Below are positions 1 to 8,029 of a DNA stretch of 12,500 nucleotides, piece after piece (positions within the stretch are counted from its first letter, which is position 1; every line of letters begins with the position of its first letter). The notes beneath the pieces are model-generated. The model was not told where the DNA came from. It ran no database searches and saw only the letters and a program-made list of their open reading frames with translations. A program made the position numbers and the translations under genes. Source of the stretch: Botryococcus braunii (lineage: Eukaryota > Chlorophyta > Trebouxiophyceae); contig KV908415.1 in NCBI GenBank assembly GCA_002005505.1, forward strand, positions 418,155 to 430,654, written 5' to 3'.

Positions 1-31
1 TCTGTCTGTCTGTCTCTCTGGCGCTCTCTCG
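1..31. repeat. TCTG/CT-rich low-complexity start
   Basis: The window opens inside a short (TCTG)n run that passes into CT repeats and a CTCTCTCGG end. It is probably the edge of a longer pyrimidine microsatellite lying outside the window. Confidence 0.7.
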
Positions 32-80
32 GTTGGTGTTCGCGGTAGCATTTCTGGGTTAGTGGGTTTAAGGGGTGTCC

Positions 81-155
81 GTCTTGGGGACCATGGGTTG
101 GGTGCCCCTCGGAGACCATGGGATCGGAGCCGTCTGGGAGACCATGGTTGGGGTG
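81..155. repeat. Degenerate short tandem repeat around GACCATGG
   Basis: Three copies of a G-rich unit centred on GACCATGG occur at about 81-105, 107-127 and 132-155. The first and third share most of GTCTxGGGxGACCATGG followed by TTGGGGTGC. No long ORF spans it. The rest of 1-381 shows no convincing gene. Confidence 0.6.
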
Positions 156-381
156 CTGTTGGGGTTCCCCAACTTCATCGAGGATAACATTTGGTAGGCT
201 GCAAGTGCATGATATCTCGTGGTGTGTCAGCTTCCATAATTGCTCCATCACCTCCATCCCTCCTTGCCGACTTTCCTTAGCATAAATCACCACTCTCCCA
301 CGCTCCCTGTGCCACTCGAGGTTTCCTGAAAAGGGGCTGTCTGTCTGACAACGAGGCGGTGTGCCTGTGTGGTAAGCACAG

Positions 382-508
382 GTGCACAATATCTGGACTT
401 GAGGGGCAACCGTTGGTCCTCGACCAGAAGTGGAGATTCGATGAGGATGCGCGAACTATGGTCTTCGACGGCTTGCAGGTTTTGAGCAAAGAAGTTTACA
501 ATGCTAAA
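382..508 (+). CDS. Candidate internal exon, unknown protein
   Basis: An open frame runs from about 359 to a stop at 608-610. Its middle reads like protein (LEGQPLVLDQKWRFDEDAR, then TMVFDGLQVLSKEVYNAK) with balanced composition, unlike the low-complexity sequence after it. A possible acceptor (AAGCACAG, ending 381) and a weak donor (AAA followed by GTAGGA at 509) would make a 127-nt internal exon. No family is recognised. The pattern C-T-x-S-G...VLDxxWRF is faintly like the start of GH7 cellulases, but that is too little to name it. It lies upstream of the better exon at 1705-1772 on the same strand and could belong to the same gene, with microsatellite-filled introns. It could also be a chance ORF. 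Confidence 0.3.
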
Positions 509-647
509 GTAGGACATGCATATGCCCCCTGTACCACCGCTGGTTCATCATCATTCTTTTTGGCCTGTCCTATATTGCTTTCGCTGCCTTATTTTGGAGC
601 CTGCAGCTGAACGCGATGTCCTTGAAGGACAGTTCTTTTTTCCTCCT

Positions 648-1066
<419 letters not shown>

Positions 1067-1129
1067 GTGTGTGGTGGCTTGTATGCATGGGTGGAGAATC
1101 CCCCTTCCGGCAGTGGATATGGGTGGCTG

Positions 1130-1355
1130 CAGGATTGCGGGGAGGGAGGATGGGAAGCACGGGTACAGGAATGGGAGGGAAGGTGAATAGAGCGAGGATT
1201 GGACACCCGAGGCGTGAGGGTAAGGGCAGGGACGATGACTGGGGAGAACGACAAGAGAAGGGAGGCAGCAGAAGAAAGGAGTGGAAAAGGAAGGCAGCAT
1301 GAAGAAGAATTTGAGGGAAGGGCGGGAGTTAGGGTAGGGATGGAGGAGTCGCTTT
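1130..1355. repeat. Purine-rich (GA/GGGA) tract
   Basis: This roughly 225-bp stretch is dominated by G and A on the plus strand (GGGAGGGAGG, GAAGAAGAATT and similar) without a strict period. Short open frames through it give Arg/Gly/Glu-rich peptides with no recognisable domain. The sequence 1356-1600 after it is ordinary complexity, with no supported gene. Confidence 0.5.
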
Positions 1356-1604
1356 CAAAGATTCGATTCATCTTTACTTTATCTACGTTGGGCCGGATAT
1401 CTGTTCTGGCTTGGACACGATTCTGACTTTGACAGTGTCTTGTACTTGATACGAGAGAAAACCTTGGATCCGACCTAGATCAGGTGAATTCGGATTGTAC
1501 TGTAGTTACACATTCCAATAGTGTTGTTTAATTGACTTGAACAACTAAACGTGTTCATGCGCTGTCCCCCACCGCAATCCCCTGGCCACCCGCCACCCTC
1601 CCCT

Positions 1605-1629
1605 CCCCCCCCCCCACACACACACACAC
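1605..1629. repeat. C-run plus short (CA)n
   Basis: A run of about 11 C is followed by seven CA units. The same C-run-to-CA junction recurs on a larger scale at 1797-1810, about 190 bp downstream, bracketing the exon candidate at 1705-1772. Confidence 0.85.
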
Positions 1630-1704
1630 GGGCAGTCGGAGAGTGACAGGAAGCACTTTCTATTGGTTCGGCATACCAGCTTACGGGGGATTGGTTTTTT
1701 GCAG

Positions 1705-1772
1705 CACGTGATGGAAGAGCTGAATGTCGACCGGAGACAGCAAGGGATGTGGATGCTGCAAGCCATGAACGA
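1705..1772 (+). CDS. Probable internal coding exon, unknown protein
   Basis: This is the best spliced-exon candidate on the plus strand. The acceptor is strong (GGTTTTTTGCAG ending at 1704) and the donor matches consensus (GTAAGG from 1773). The 68-nt exon is open as H-V-M-E-E-L-N-V-D-R-R-Q-Q-G-M-W-M-L-Q-A followed by M-N-E, a plausible amphipathic helix, and ends two bases into a codon. No family is recognised. It is framed by CA arrays on both sides, so the introns would carry the microsatellites. Joining it to the exon at 5011-5098 keeps an open frame, but nothing proves that the two belong together. Confidence 0.5.
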
Positions 1773-1796
1773 GTAAGGCCTTCTTTCCCTGCTACA

Positions 1797-2046
<250 letters not shown>

Positions 2047-2143
2047 TCACGCACTCGCTCTCTCTGTCATTCTGTGTTTTTGCATTGGGTGTAATATGTG
2101 TGCGCGTGTGCACGTCCAGCCGGTCGTCTGCTGGCGGGCGGGC

Positions 2144-2146
2144 GGC

Positions 2147-2227
<81 letters not shown>

Positions 2228-2288
2228 CGTGCGTGCGCATGCGTGTGTGTCCGTGCATGGTGATTGCGTGCGGGTGCGTGCGTGCGTG

Positions 2289-2344
<56 letters not shown>

Positions 2345-2345
2345 C

Positions 2346-2402
<57 letters not shown>

Positions 2403-2413
2403 CGTGCGTGTGT
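2144..2413. repeat. (GC)n/(GT)n array, complementary to the CA array
   Basis: GCGCGC (2144-2160) passes into about 62 bp of GT, then a GCGT-rich block with a unique insert (about 2223-2289), then two more GT blocks (2290-2339 and 2351-2398) and a GCGT end. It lies about 100 bp after the CA array and is its complement, so the two can pair as one large imperfect hairpin. The GC-GT junction is a textbook Z-DNA-prone alternation. Confidence 0.95.
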
Positions 2414-2594
2414 CTCCTACCCCGCTGGTTTTATAGCCTTTCCGTCCGAGTTTCCGCAAGCATATACCTATAGATGTTTTGGCTGTGGCCCGTGGGTATC
2501 AATATGGTGCTGATTGTTCAGCTTTTCAAATTGTTGAGAAGTTGGGTTGCTTGTGGCTCCAGACTCCTATTGGCGTTATCACGGCTTATTGAAG

Positions 2595-2614
2595 TTCAAA
2601 CTTTAAAGTTTGAA
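2595..2614. repeat. Perfect 20-bp palindrome
   Basis: TTCAAACTTTAAAGTTTGAA is its own reverse complement, with no spacer. It lies about 60 bp upstream of the coding-like block at 2660-3035 and could be a binding site for a dimeric regulator, or one of the many palindromes in this window. Confidence 0.9.
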
Positions 2615-2659
2615 TTTCCAAATTGACCTCACACCATACAGGACATGATTCACCTTTAA

Positions 2660-3035
2660 CGTGGTGAAGAGGCCATGCCCAGGTGGACGCCAGCAGAGGC
2701 TGAGTCATACGTGGAATACACATTTGCGACTGCGGCCGAACGGTCTAAAGGCACCAGTGGTTGGGTTGTGGATCTTAAACATTTTCAGCATGTTTACGAC
2801 GACATACTCCCCCCTGACCTTGTGTTCATATAGCGTTGGAGCAGCGGCGGAGGAGGCATCGGATGTAGCAATTGTAGTGCCTAAAGTACGAATCAAAGGA
2901 GAAGTCAGAAGTGACTATTGGAGAACTATTTTCATGTGTGGACTTTCAGATATCTGCATACGACCTCGAGACGTTAAGCTAGAGCTGTTGCCGACGGCAA
3001 ATGCTGGCTTTCAGAATATGTACTCTATGCTGTAA
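2660..3035 (+). pseudogene. Coding-like block with a frame switch, unknown protein
   Basis: After a TAA at 2657-2659 one frame is open to a TAG at about 2833 and reads convincingly (MPRWTPAEAESYVEYTFATA, later SGWVVDLKHFQHVYDDILPP). A second plus frame is open to the stop at 3033-3035 and becomes protein-like from about 2838 (AAAEEASDVAIVVPKVRIKG, later RPRDVKLELLPTANAGFQNM). The good halves adjoin at about 2825-2838 in different frames. That implies a frameshift in a decayed gene or an unrecognised splice. A possible acceptor (CTTAAACATTTTCAG) ends at about 2791, inside the first half. No domain is recognised. It may be a host exon, a transposon fragment or chance. Confidence 0.3.
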
Positions 3036-3132
3036 GCATCTCCTCCTATGTTTCCCCGAAAGAAGATGATCCTATGCATAAGATCCTTATGGATTTTATA
3101 TGGATCCAATATAGGTCCTTGGAGGGACCGGT

Positions 3133-3228
3133 CCTTTGAGGTAGCTGCAGGTCCTTTGAGCCCTGCAGGTCCCGCAGGTACCTTTGAGGTACCTAGCCCA
3201 GACACGTCCTTTGAGGTACCTAGCCCAG
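3133..3228. repeat. Short tandem repeat around CCTTTGAGGTACC
   Basis: CCTTTGAG starts at 3133, 3153, 3181 and 3208 (spacing 20, 28 and 27 bp). The last two copies share a 21-bp identical segment ending in TAGCCCAG. A 97-codon open frame (3048-3341) crosses it and encodes repeats of SFEVPSPAG type, but it has no other coding support. Sequence 3236-3590 beyond it shows no gene. Confidence 0.7.
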
Positions 3229-3593
3229 CTGGGCTGGCGGTAATATGGGAACCCTGCAGGAAGGACTACTCCGGGAGGATCCTAGCAAGTGTTGCTAGAT
3301 CGCTTGGAAGTGGGATTCGGTATCGGGCGGCTCATCAATGACAAGTTGAAGACACAGTGTGACTGCCACAGTGGTGTAGTCATGCCTCGGGCCTCGGCGG
3401 AAATTTCGTTAAACTTATGAATCCTTGGAAGGGAAGTGGAAGCCATCTAGAGATCTCTACCATGGTCTTTATCGGTAAAATTTTCGATAAAAAGTGGATA
3501 TCCTAGTCGTTTAAAGATGTTATTTTGCAGAATGCCACTTGGGTTGGTTATACATAGGGCTGTCTTTCAATCCCATCTGCCAAACGCCATGAT

Positions 3594-3617
3594 CATGCGA
3601 GCTCATGAGCTCGCATG
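3594..3617. repeat. Perfect 24-bp palindrome
   Basis: The palindrome has its centre in GAGCTCATGAGCTC and outer arms CATGC/GCATG. It is perfect with zero spacer over 24 bp. GATCGATCGATC and ACATGTGCATGTAC, also self-complementary, follow within 50 bp. Confidence 0.9.
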
Positions 3618-3842
3618 TACGTTGGATCGATCGATCTCGTACACCCACATGTGCATGTACAGCCATACGTGGAGACCGTTGTATCTATAGCTATGTCCAG
3701 AGGGAATGTAATTGCTGACTTTGCATATAGAGAATTGACATCGAGTGACGCGTTGTCAGCTGCAGTAGTTATTCATGTTGACGGATATCGATATATGTAT
3801 CGATATATCACACATCAAATCTCCGCTAATGGCACAGGATCG

Positions 3843-4055
3843 TCAGCCCCAATCAGAACTTGCTAGAGGGTTTTGCTTGGACATTGCCGTGCAAGAAGAT
3901 GCCTTACGCTTTTCAATTGGTCGCATTGGTACAACGTCGTTGACAGATGCACTTTCTCCGGCTTTGGACCGTTTTCTTTTAGTCGAATTGCCCTTTGTCA
4001 AATTTAAAGGGCGTCTGGGGCCGCCATTCCCACTTCCTTTTGCCCTTGCGCCCAC
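3843..4055 (-). CDS. Candidate basic exon, unknown protein
   Basis: The minus strand is open for about 70 codons with the composition of a nuclear protein. It is rich in Lys, Arg, Ser and Gly, with a basic cluster TKRKRSK resembling a nuclear localisation signal and a later RPIEKRKASS. An in-frame TAG directly precedes it, so it would start after a splice acceptor at about 4056 (GACACTAG) or be a chance ORF. It ends with a TGA after SSDWG, so it could be a terminal exon. The opposite strand is also open over the same bases (3775-4059), but its Leu/Phe/Pro-rich product looks like the shadow of this one. No family is recognised. Confidence 0.25.
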   Translation of the reverse strand: MGARAKGSGNGGPRRPLNLTKGNSTKRKRSKAGESASVNDVVPMRPIEKRKASSCTAMSKQNPLASSDWG

Positions 4056-4059
4056 CTAG

Positions 4060-4530
4060 TGTCCTGGCAAGTCATGCATGTAGCGTCTTCCAGTGACCAC
4101 GGCAGCATTTCAGACTGAAATGTTACCTCGGAGTTGTGTATGTGTCGTATACGTGTACGTACCATGATTCACACCATGCGTCATACAAAGAGTCATTCTA
4201 TGACCATCAACTCCATTATCTCTTCAGCACTAGCCGTACGGATCTGCTGTCAAATTCGTCACCTGGATCGATGGGAGAAAGGCCCCATGCTCGAGCATCA
4301 TGGCTTCATTTAACCACATCACTTACTAGTAACGGGCAATTGCACCCCATTAATTGTCGACGAAGGTTCGTGACAAGCGGATTAGAAAAAGGTGTAAAGT
4401 ACCAGTGTACTTGACCCGGCACATGCGTGTACACGCGGAGAAAAACTATGTAAGCACCAAAAGTACGCCACGTTCCAACCGTATGTACACGTATGCACCT
4501 ACCTCGTTACACCCAGCATAACCTATAGGT
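4060..4530. other. Spacer with no supported gene
   Basis: This stretch has ordinary complexity and many GTAC/ACGT self-complementary tetramers (CGTGTACGTACC, GTATGTACACGTATG). A 92-codon open frame (4136-4414) lacks any recognisable motif or start context and is not called. Confidence 0.4.
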
Positions 4531-4535
4531 ATAGG

Positions 4536-4553
4536 TATCCGTAGCTACGGATA
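4536..4553. repeat. Perfect 18-bp palindrome
   Basis: TATCCGTAGCTACGGATA is self-complementary without spacer. Another 10-bp palindrome (ACCTATAGGT) lies six bases upstream at 4521-4530. Confidence 0.9.
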
Positions 4554-4756
4554 TGCCGGACTCAAACCCATGGTCTCGTCTTGCATTCTTGAAGGTTCAG
4601 AAAGAATATAGAACGCCTTTGATTGTCGCAGGCAAACAATCGTTGTCAAGGACAGGTCTGCTATATAAATGCAATTGGGACGGGTTCCCAGTCAACTCAA
4701 ACGCCATACAGTTGAGTAGGAGTATACCCAATACCTTGCCTCAGGCAACTTTATCC

Positions 4757-4776
4757 TTCAACTAGTTCTAGTTGAA
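4757..4776. repeat. Inverted repeat, 9-bp arms, 2-nt spacer
   Basis: TTCAACTAG and CTAGTTGAA are separated by TT. The sequence around it (4560-4990) holds a 70-codon open frame (4553-4765) without recognisable features and otherwise nothing supported. Confidence 0.85.
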
Positions 4777-5010
4777 CTTTTCAATTCAAAATTTCTATCG
4801 ACCTATAGCGAGTACAGGCTGGTACACGTCCATGCGTTTATATCTCCCAGCTAGATTAGTATGACCTTGTCTTGGTTGTGACTACTACCACAAAGAGCAA
4901 CGGCAACCACTCCTTTAACACCCTAATCTCCAGCAAACTTTGGCTATAATCGGGATGTAGTACTACAATATAATAGTATTGATTATTTAAATTGAATTTC
5001 TGTATTACAG

Positions 5011-5098
5011 GAATTTGAAAAGCTTGTGGAATATTGCCGGCGAACGTTGGGAGCCTTATTTCAGTGCGTTCGCAGAGCGGCTCCAACGGTCCATCTAG
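5011..5098 (+). CDS. Probable internal exon, unknown protein
   Basis: A strong acceptor (AATTTCTGTATTACAG, ending 5010) and a donor-like GTGTGA at 5099 delimit 88 nt. Two frames are open. One reads EFEKLVEYCRRTLGALFQCV then RRAAPTVHL. The other, reached if one base is taken by the preceding codon, reads NLKSLWNIAGERWEPYFSAF then AERLQRSI and meets TAG at the exon edge. Both are helix-like and the second has more typical aromatic content, so the correct phase is unknown. No family is recognised. Being plus-strand with consensus splice sites, it may continue the gene of the exon at 1705-1772. Confidence 0.4.
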
Positions 5099-5305
5099 GT
5101 GTGAAACTTATATACTCGGAATGGGTGCCATATAACTCAATAGTTGTGAAAGACAATATCAATATATATAGTCAGAATAGAAACACATATAGTTCAATAT
5201 TTGTAACAGACGCCCTTTTTAGTATACGTATCGGCTTAACGTAATTGATATCCACTACACATCTGTCTTTGCAAAATAGGAATCTGAAGCTGTTTTCTGA
5301 AGCAA

Positions 5306-5582
5306 GCCCTTAACGTTTTAAGCTAAGGGCAGATATCTGGAGCAAGATATCTGTAGATACTTTCTTCTCAGAAAGGATGTTTAGAAGCTAGCTAGCAGCT
5401 TCGATATTCCGCATTTTAACAGATCAGTTAGAAGAAGTGATAGCTATCCTATCACTTGATCAACTATAGTTAATCAACAGATCAATTATTTATAAATAAC
5501 TTTCACACGAAAACACTGCTACATTTGAAGATACGCCAGAGGCAAATAAATGTGAATATCTGAGTTTGAAGCTTCGAAGCTT
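5306..5582. repeat. Cluster of short palindromes and hairpins
   Basis: The items, in order, are: GCCCTTA/TAAGGGC arms (5306-5330, loop 11); CAGATATCTG (5330-5339) and a second AGATATCT (5346-5353); AAGTGATAG/CTATCACTT (5435-5457, loop 5); a 22-bp palindrome with one mismatched pair centred on AACTATAGTT (5456-5477); TTATTTATAAATAA (5486-5499); and AAGCTTCGAAGCTT (5569-5582). Together they make an AT-rich, highly foldable block of about 280 bp with no coding frame. Confidence 0.75.
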
Positions 5583-6440
5583 TCCTAAAGATAGAAAATA
5601 TTTTTGGGAAATGACAGAGCTACTAAAATATCAAAACTGAAGAAGACGTTCAAGGTACTCTATGGCCTTTTTCGATTGATAAATTTTTAAAGCCTTACCT
5701 TTGAAACTCCCGATATTGTTGAAGTATAATTCAAATGCCTACTTTGGAAAAGCAAAACCGTGTAGGGAAATTGCATCAGATTGTTTCTTATTTGTAGCTA
5801 GCTTTCTGTGAAAAGAGCGTCCGATGTTGAAGAGTTGTAGAAAGATTCATCAAAGACATTAGAAATTTGATGCAGTACCTTAACTGTTTAAAAGCTTAAT
5901 CGCCTGAAGTAATATTACTTTTGGACAGCTTCCTGAGAAACGTTTGGAGTGCATGTACCTTTCTCCAGTTCTTCCTGTGCCCGTTATTGGCACGGAAGCC
6001 ATATAACTGAATCGCCCTCTGTAATCGGCAAGGGCTGCTGAGTGAACAACCACGACGTGGCAGGGCTCCACGTATACGTAAGGAGGGAGATATCACCTAA
6101 AAGACATCGAAACCTTTTCTTGCTAAGAGCGGAAACTTCAATGTTCAAGAATACATCTGAGGTGTGGGGCCCAAGTATACTACGTAGGAATAGCTTTATA
6201 CATGTATATCATGATGTGATCATGATCACCCCGGGGCCCAACACCACGCTCCGGACTTAACTAGCCCCTTTGGATGTAGGACAGGCAAGAGATTTGATTT
6301 AAAAACATAGTTGTCGCACACATACATAGTTATACAGGTAATCCATGACTAGGGAAAGGTTCACAAGGTATAATCGCGGCTTCAGCTTGGCCAAGTGCTT
6401 GCAGTCCGGCCGCAGCGCTGCTACCAGCTCAACGTTGTGT
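5583..6440. other. AT-rich spacer, no supported gene
   Basis: There is no exon with good splice signals. Overlapping minus-strand frames at 5880-6096 (for example one ending RKNWRKVHALQTFLRKLSKS) and a plus frame at 6042-6260 lack recognisable motifs. A perfect 14-bp palindrome, GTGATCATGATCAC, sits at 6216-6229, followed by CCCCGGGG. Confidence 0.4.
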
Positions 6441-6444
6441 GTCA

Positions 6445-6517
6445 TGCGTGTGCGTGCGAGCGTGCAAGCGTGCGTGCGTGCGTGCGTGCGAGCGTGCGTG
6501 CGAGCGTGCGTGCGTGC

Positions 6518-6558
<41 letters not shown>

Positions 6559-6566
6559 CGTGCGTG

Positions 6567-6638
<72 letters not shown>

Positions 6639-6645
6639 CGAGCGC
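6445..6645. repeat. (GCGT)n and (GT)n array
   Basis: GTGC/GAGC tetranucleotide repeats (about 6455-6522) pass into GT blocks (6523-6553 and 6561-6634) separated by GCGTGCGTGC. The array ends directly against the foldback element at 6646, about 145 bp upstream of the MORN gene. Cys-Val or His-Thr frames across it are artefacts. Confidence 0.95.
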
Positions 6646-6743
6646 ATAAATCACAATGGATTTCCGACTGGATCCAGGTCTGAGCCTTGCAAGGGTCAGG
6701 ACCTGAGTCCAGTTGGATATCCGTGCCAGCTACTGTGATTTAT
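6646..6743. mobile_element. 98-bp foldback (MITE-like) hairpin
   Basis: The ends are exact 10-bp inverted repeats, ATAAATCACA (6646-6655) and TGTGATTTAT (6734-6743). Inside, the 6658-6680 arm (GGATTTCCGACTGGATCC, AGGTC) pairs with 6699-6722 (GGACCTGAGTCC, AGTTGGATATCC) with few mismatches, and the stem closes on the perfect palindrome CCTTGCAAGG (6685-6694). The right arm carries about 11 unpaired bases at 6723-6733. It has no coding capacity. It could be a non-autonomous foldback transposon or a transcribed hairpin such as a small-RNA precursor. No clear target-site duplication is visible. Confidence 0.55.
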
Positions 6744-6790
6744 CCCTGGCTGCAGACTGAGCTATTGGATGCTTACGTATACGTGTGGTG

Positions 6791-8029
6791 ATGCAGCGCA
6801 TCGTACCTTCTCCAGATGATTTCTGCAAGCGCGACTTTACTTGGATTGATGGAGACGGAATTTACTACAAAGGACAGTACGAGGGATTTTGGAAAGAGGG
6901 AAGGCCTTGGATTGGGGGTTTCGAATTCGAAGACCGAACCAAACGTTTCACATACAACGGGAATTGGTTGGATAGCACATTCCATGGGTATGGCTATTTC
7001 GAGTTCACTTATATCAACGGGTATAGGCAAACGTACAGTGGGGGTTACCAGAGGGGCGAAAAGCATGGGTATGGTGAGCGCAACTTAACTCTTGCCAAAA
7101 ATGTTAAGGAAACGTACAGTGGGGGCTGGAAGGGTGGCTTAAAGCATGGGTATGGCAAATTGGAGACAACATATGCCAACGCGGCTAAGGAAACGTACAT
7201 TGGGGGCTGGAAAGACGGCAAAAGATGTGGGCATGGCGAGATCAAATCTTCAGACGGAGACACATATGAGGGGGGTTTCATGGACGATCAGAAGCATGGG
7301 CATGGCGAGTACAGATATGCCCACGGGGGAAAGTATGTGGGGGGTATAAAGGATGGCAAGAGGCATGGGAATGGCGAAAACACCTATGCCGGCGGGCTGG
7401 AGTATAAGGGCGGTTGGAAGGACAACGAATGGCATGGGCACTGCGATATTAGGTTTTCCAAGGGGGAAACGTATGTTGGGGGTATCAAGGACGGCAAGAA
7501 GCATGGGCATGGCGAGTTAAGGCTTAACGACGGGAAAAGCTATCTGGGGGGTTGGAAGGACGGCAGGGAGCATGGGCATTGCGAGATCGTTTCTGACTAT
7601 AAGTTAATGTATGAGGGGGGTATCAAGGACACCAAAAAGCATGGGCATGGTGTGCAATACTATGCCAACGGGCAAAGTTTTGAGGGGGGTTGGAAGGATG
7701 ACATGGAGCAAGGGCATGGCATTTACAGAGATGCCTACGGGAAAGTGCATGAGGTGGTTTGGAAGGACGGCGGGACGGTCAGGACGCAGGGGTATTGCAA
7801 GGTCAGCTTTGGCAACGGACTATTACAACGGACCATAACAACCAAGCAGGTATGTGGGGTTATCAAGAACGAAAGAAGGCATGGGCATGGCCATGACAGC
7901 TATGCTGGCGGGGCAGAGTATAAGGGCGGTTGGAATGATGGCCTGAAGCAGGGGCATATGCATGGCATGTACAGATATGCCAACGGGGACAGGTATGAGG
8001 GGGTACCCTCATACTGGTTGCCAGGATGA
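6791..8029 (+). CDS. MORN-repeat protein, 412 aa, single exon
   Basis: About fifteen MORN (membrane occupation and recognition nexus) units of the form Y-x-G-G-W-K-D-G-x-x-H-G-x-G-E fill almost the whole protein. Early units are degenerate or longer (residues about 25-134, 23-28 residues each). From residue 135 they are regular 23-residue units, and units from 181 to 318 alternate GGI-K-D and GGW-K-D types. One unit near 319-353 is degenerate. MORN repeats form an elongated beta-hairpin sheet and generally act as scaffolds or lipid- and membrane-associated adaptors, often in flagella, cell division or phospholipid-kinase complexes. There is no kinase, SET or membrane segment here, so the exact role is unknown. 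ATG at 6791 is chosen because an in-frame TGA lies at 6758-6760 and only GTG codons precede it. The C-terminus (VPSYWLPG) is an off-frame tail after an insertion at about 8003-8015. Confidence 0.85.
   Translation: MQRIVPSPDDFCKRDFTWIDGDGIYYKGQYEGFWKEGRPWIGGFEFEDRTKRFTYNGNWLDSTFHGYGYFEFTYINGYRQTYSGGYQRGEKHGYGERNLTLAKNVKETYSGGWKGGLKHGYGKLETTYANAAKETYIGGWKDGKRCGHGEIKSSDGDTYEGGFMDDQKHGHGEYRYAHGGKYVGGIKDGKRHGNGENTYAGGLEYKGGWKDNEWHGHCDIRFSKGETYVGGIKDGKKHGHGELRLNDGKSYLGGWKDGREHGHCEIVSDYKLMYEGGIKDTKKHGHGVQYYANGQSFEGGWKDDMEQGHGIYRDAYGKVHEVVWKDGGTVRTQGYCKVSFGNGLLQRTITTKQVCGVIKNERRHGHGHDSYAGGAEYKGGWNDGLKQGHMHGMYRYANGDRYEGVPSYWLPG
7994..8024. repeat. Quasi-palindromic insertion at the MORN frame break
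   Basis: TATGAGGG (7994-8001), part of a MORN codon series, is followed after GGTA by its exact reverse complement CCCTCATA (8006-8013), then by CTGG-TTG-CCAG, a second small hairpin. Sibling repeats go straight from TATGAGGGG to GGTTGGAAG. The extra 13 nt (8003-8015) shift the frame. Confidence 0.7.

Noticed and set aside
4661..4670. TATA-box-like CTATATAAAT
   Set aside because: No gene with a supported start lies at a suitable distance downstream.
7193..7744. CRISPR-like regular repeats
   Set aside because: The 69-bp periodicity is the 23-codon MORN unit. There are no conserved direct repeats separated by unrelated spacers, and the genome is eukaryotic.
6816..7838. Other-frame and minus-strand ORFs across the MORN gene
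   Set aside because: They are shadows of the repeated coding sequence and show periodicity only because the DNA repeats.
8003..8024. A 22-nt intron (GT at 8003, AG at 8024) that would restore the MORN frame
   Set aside because: It is far below normal intron size, removes the conserved GWK part of the repeat, and the frame would still stop at 8088-8090. The inverted-copy insertion explains the bases better.
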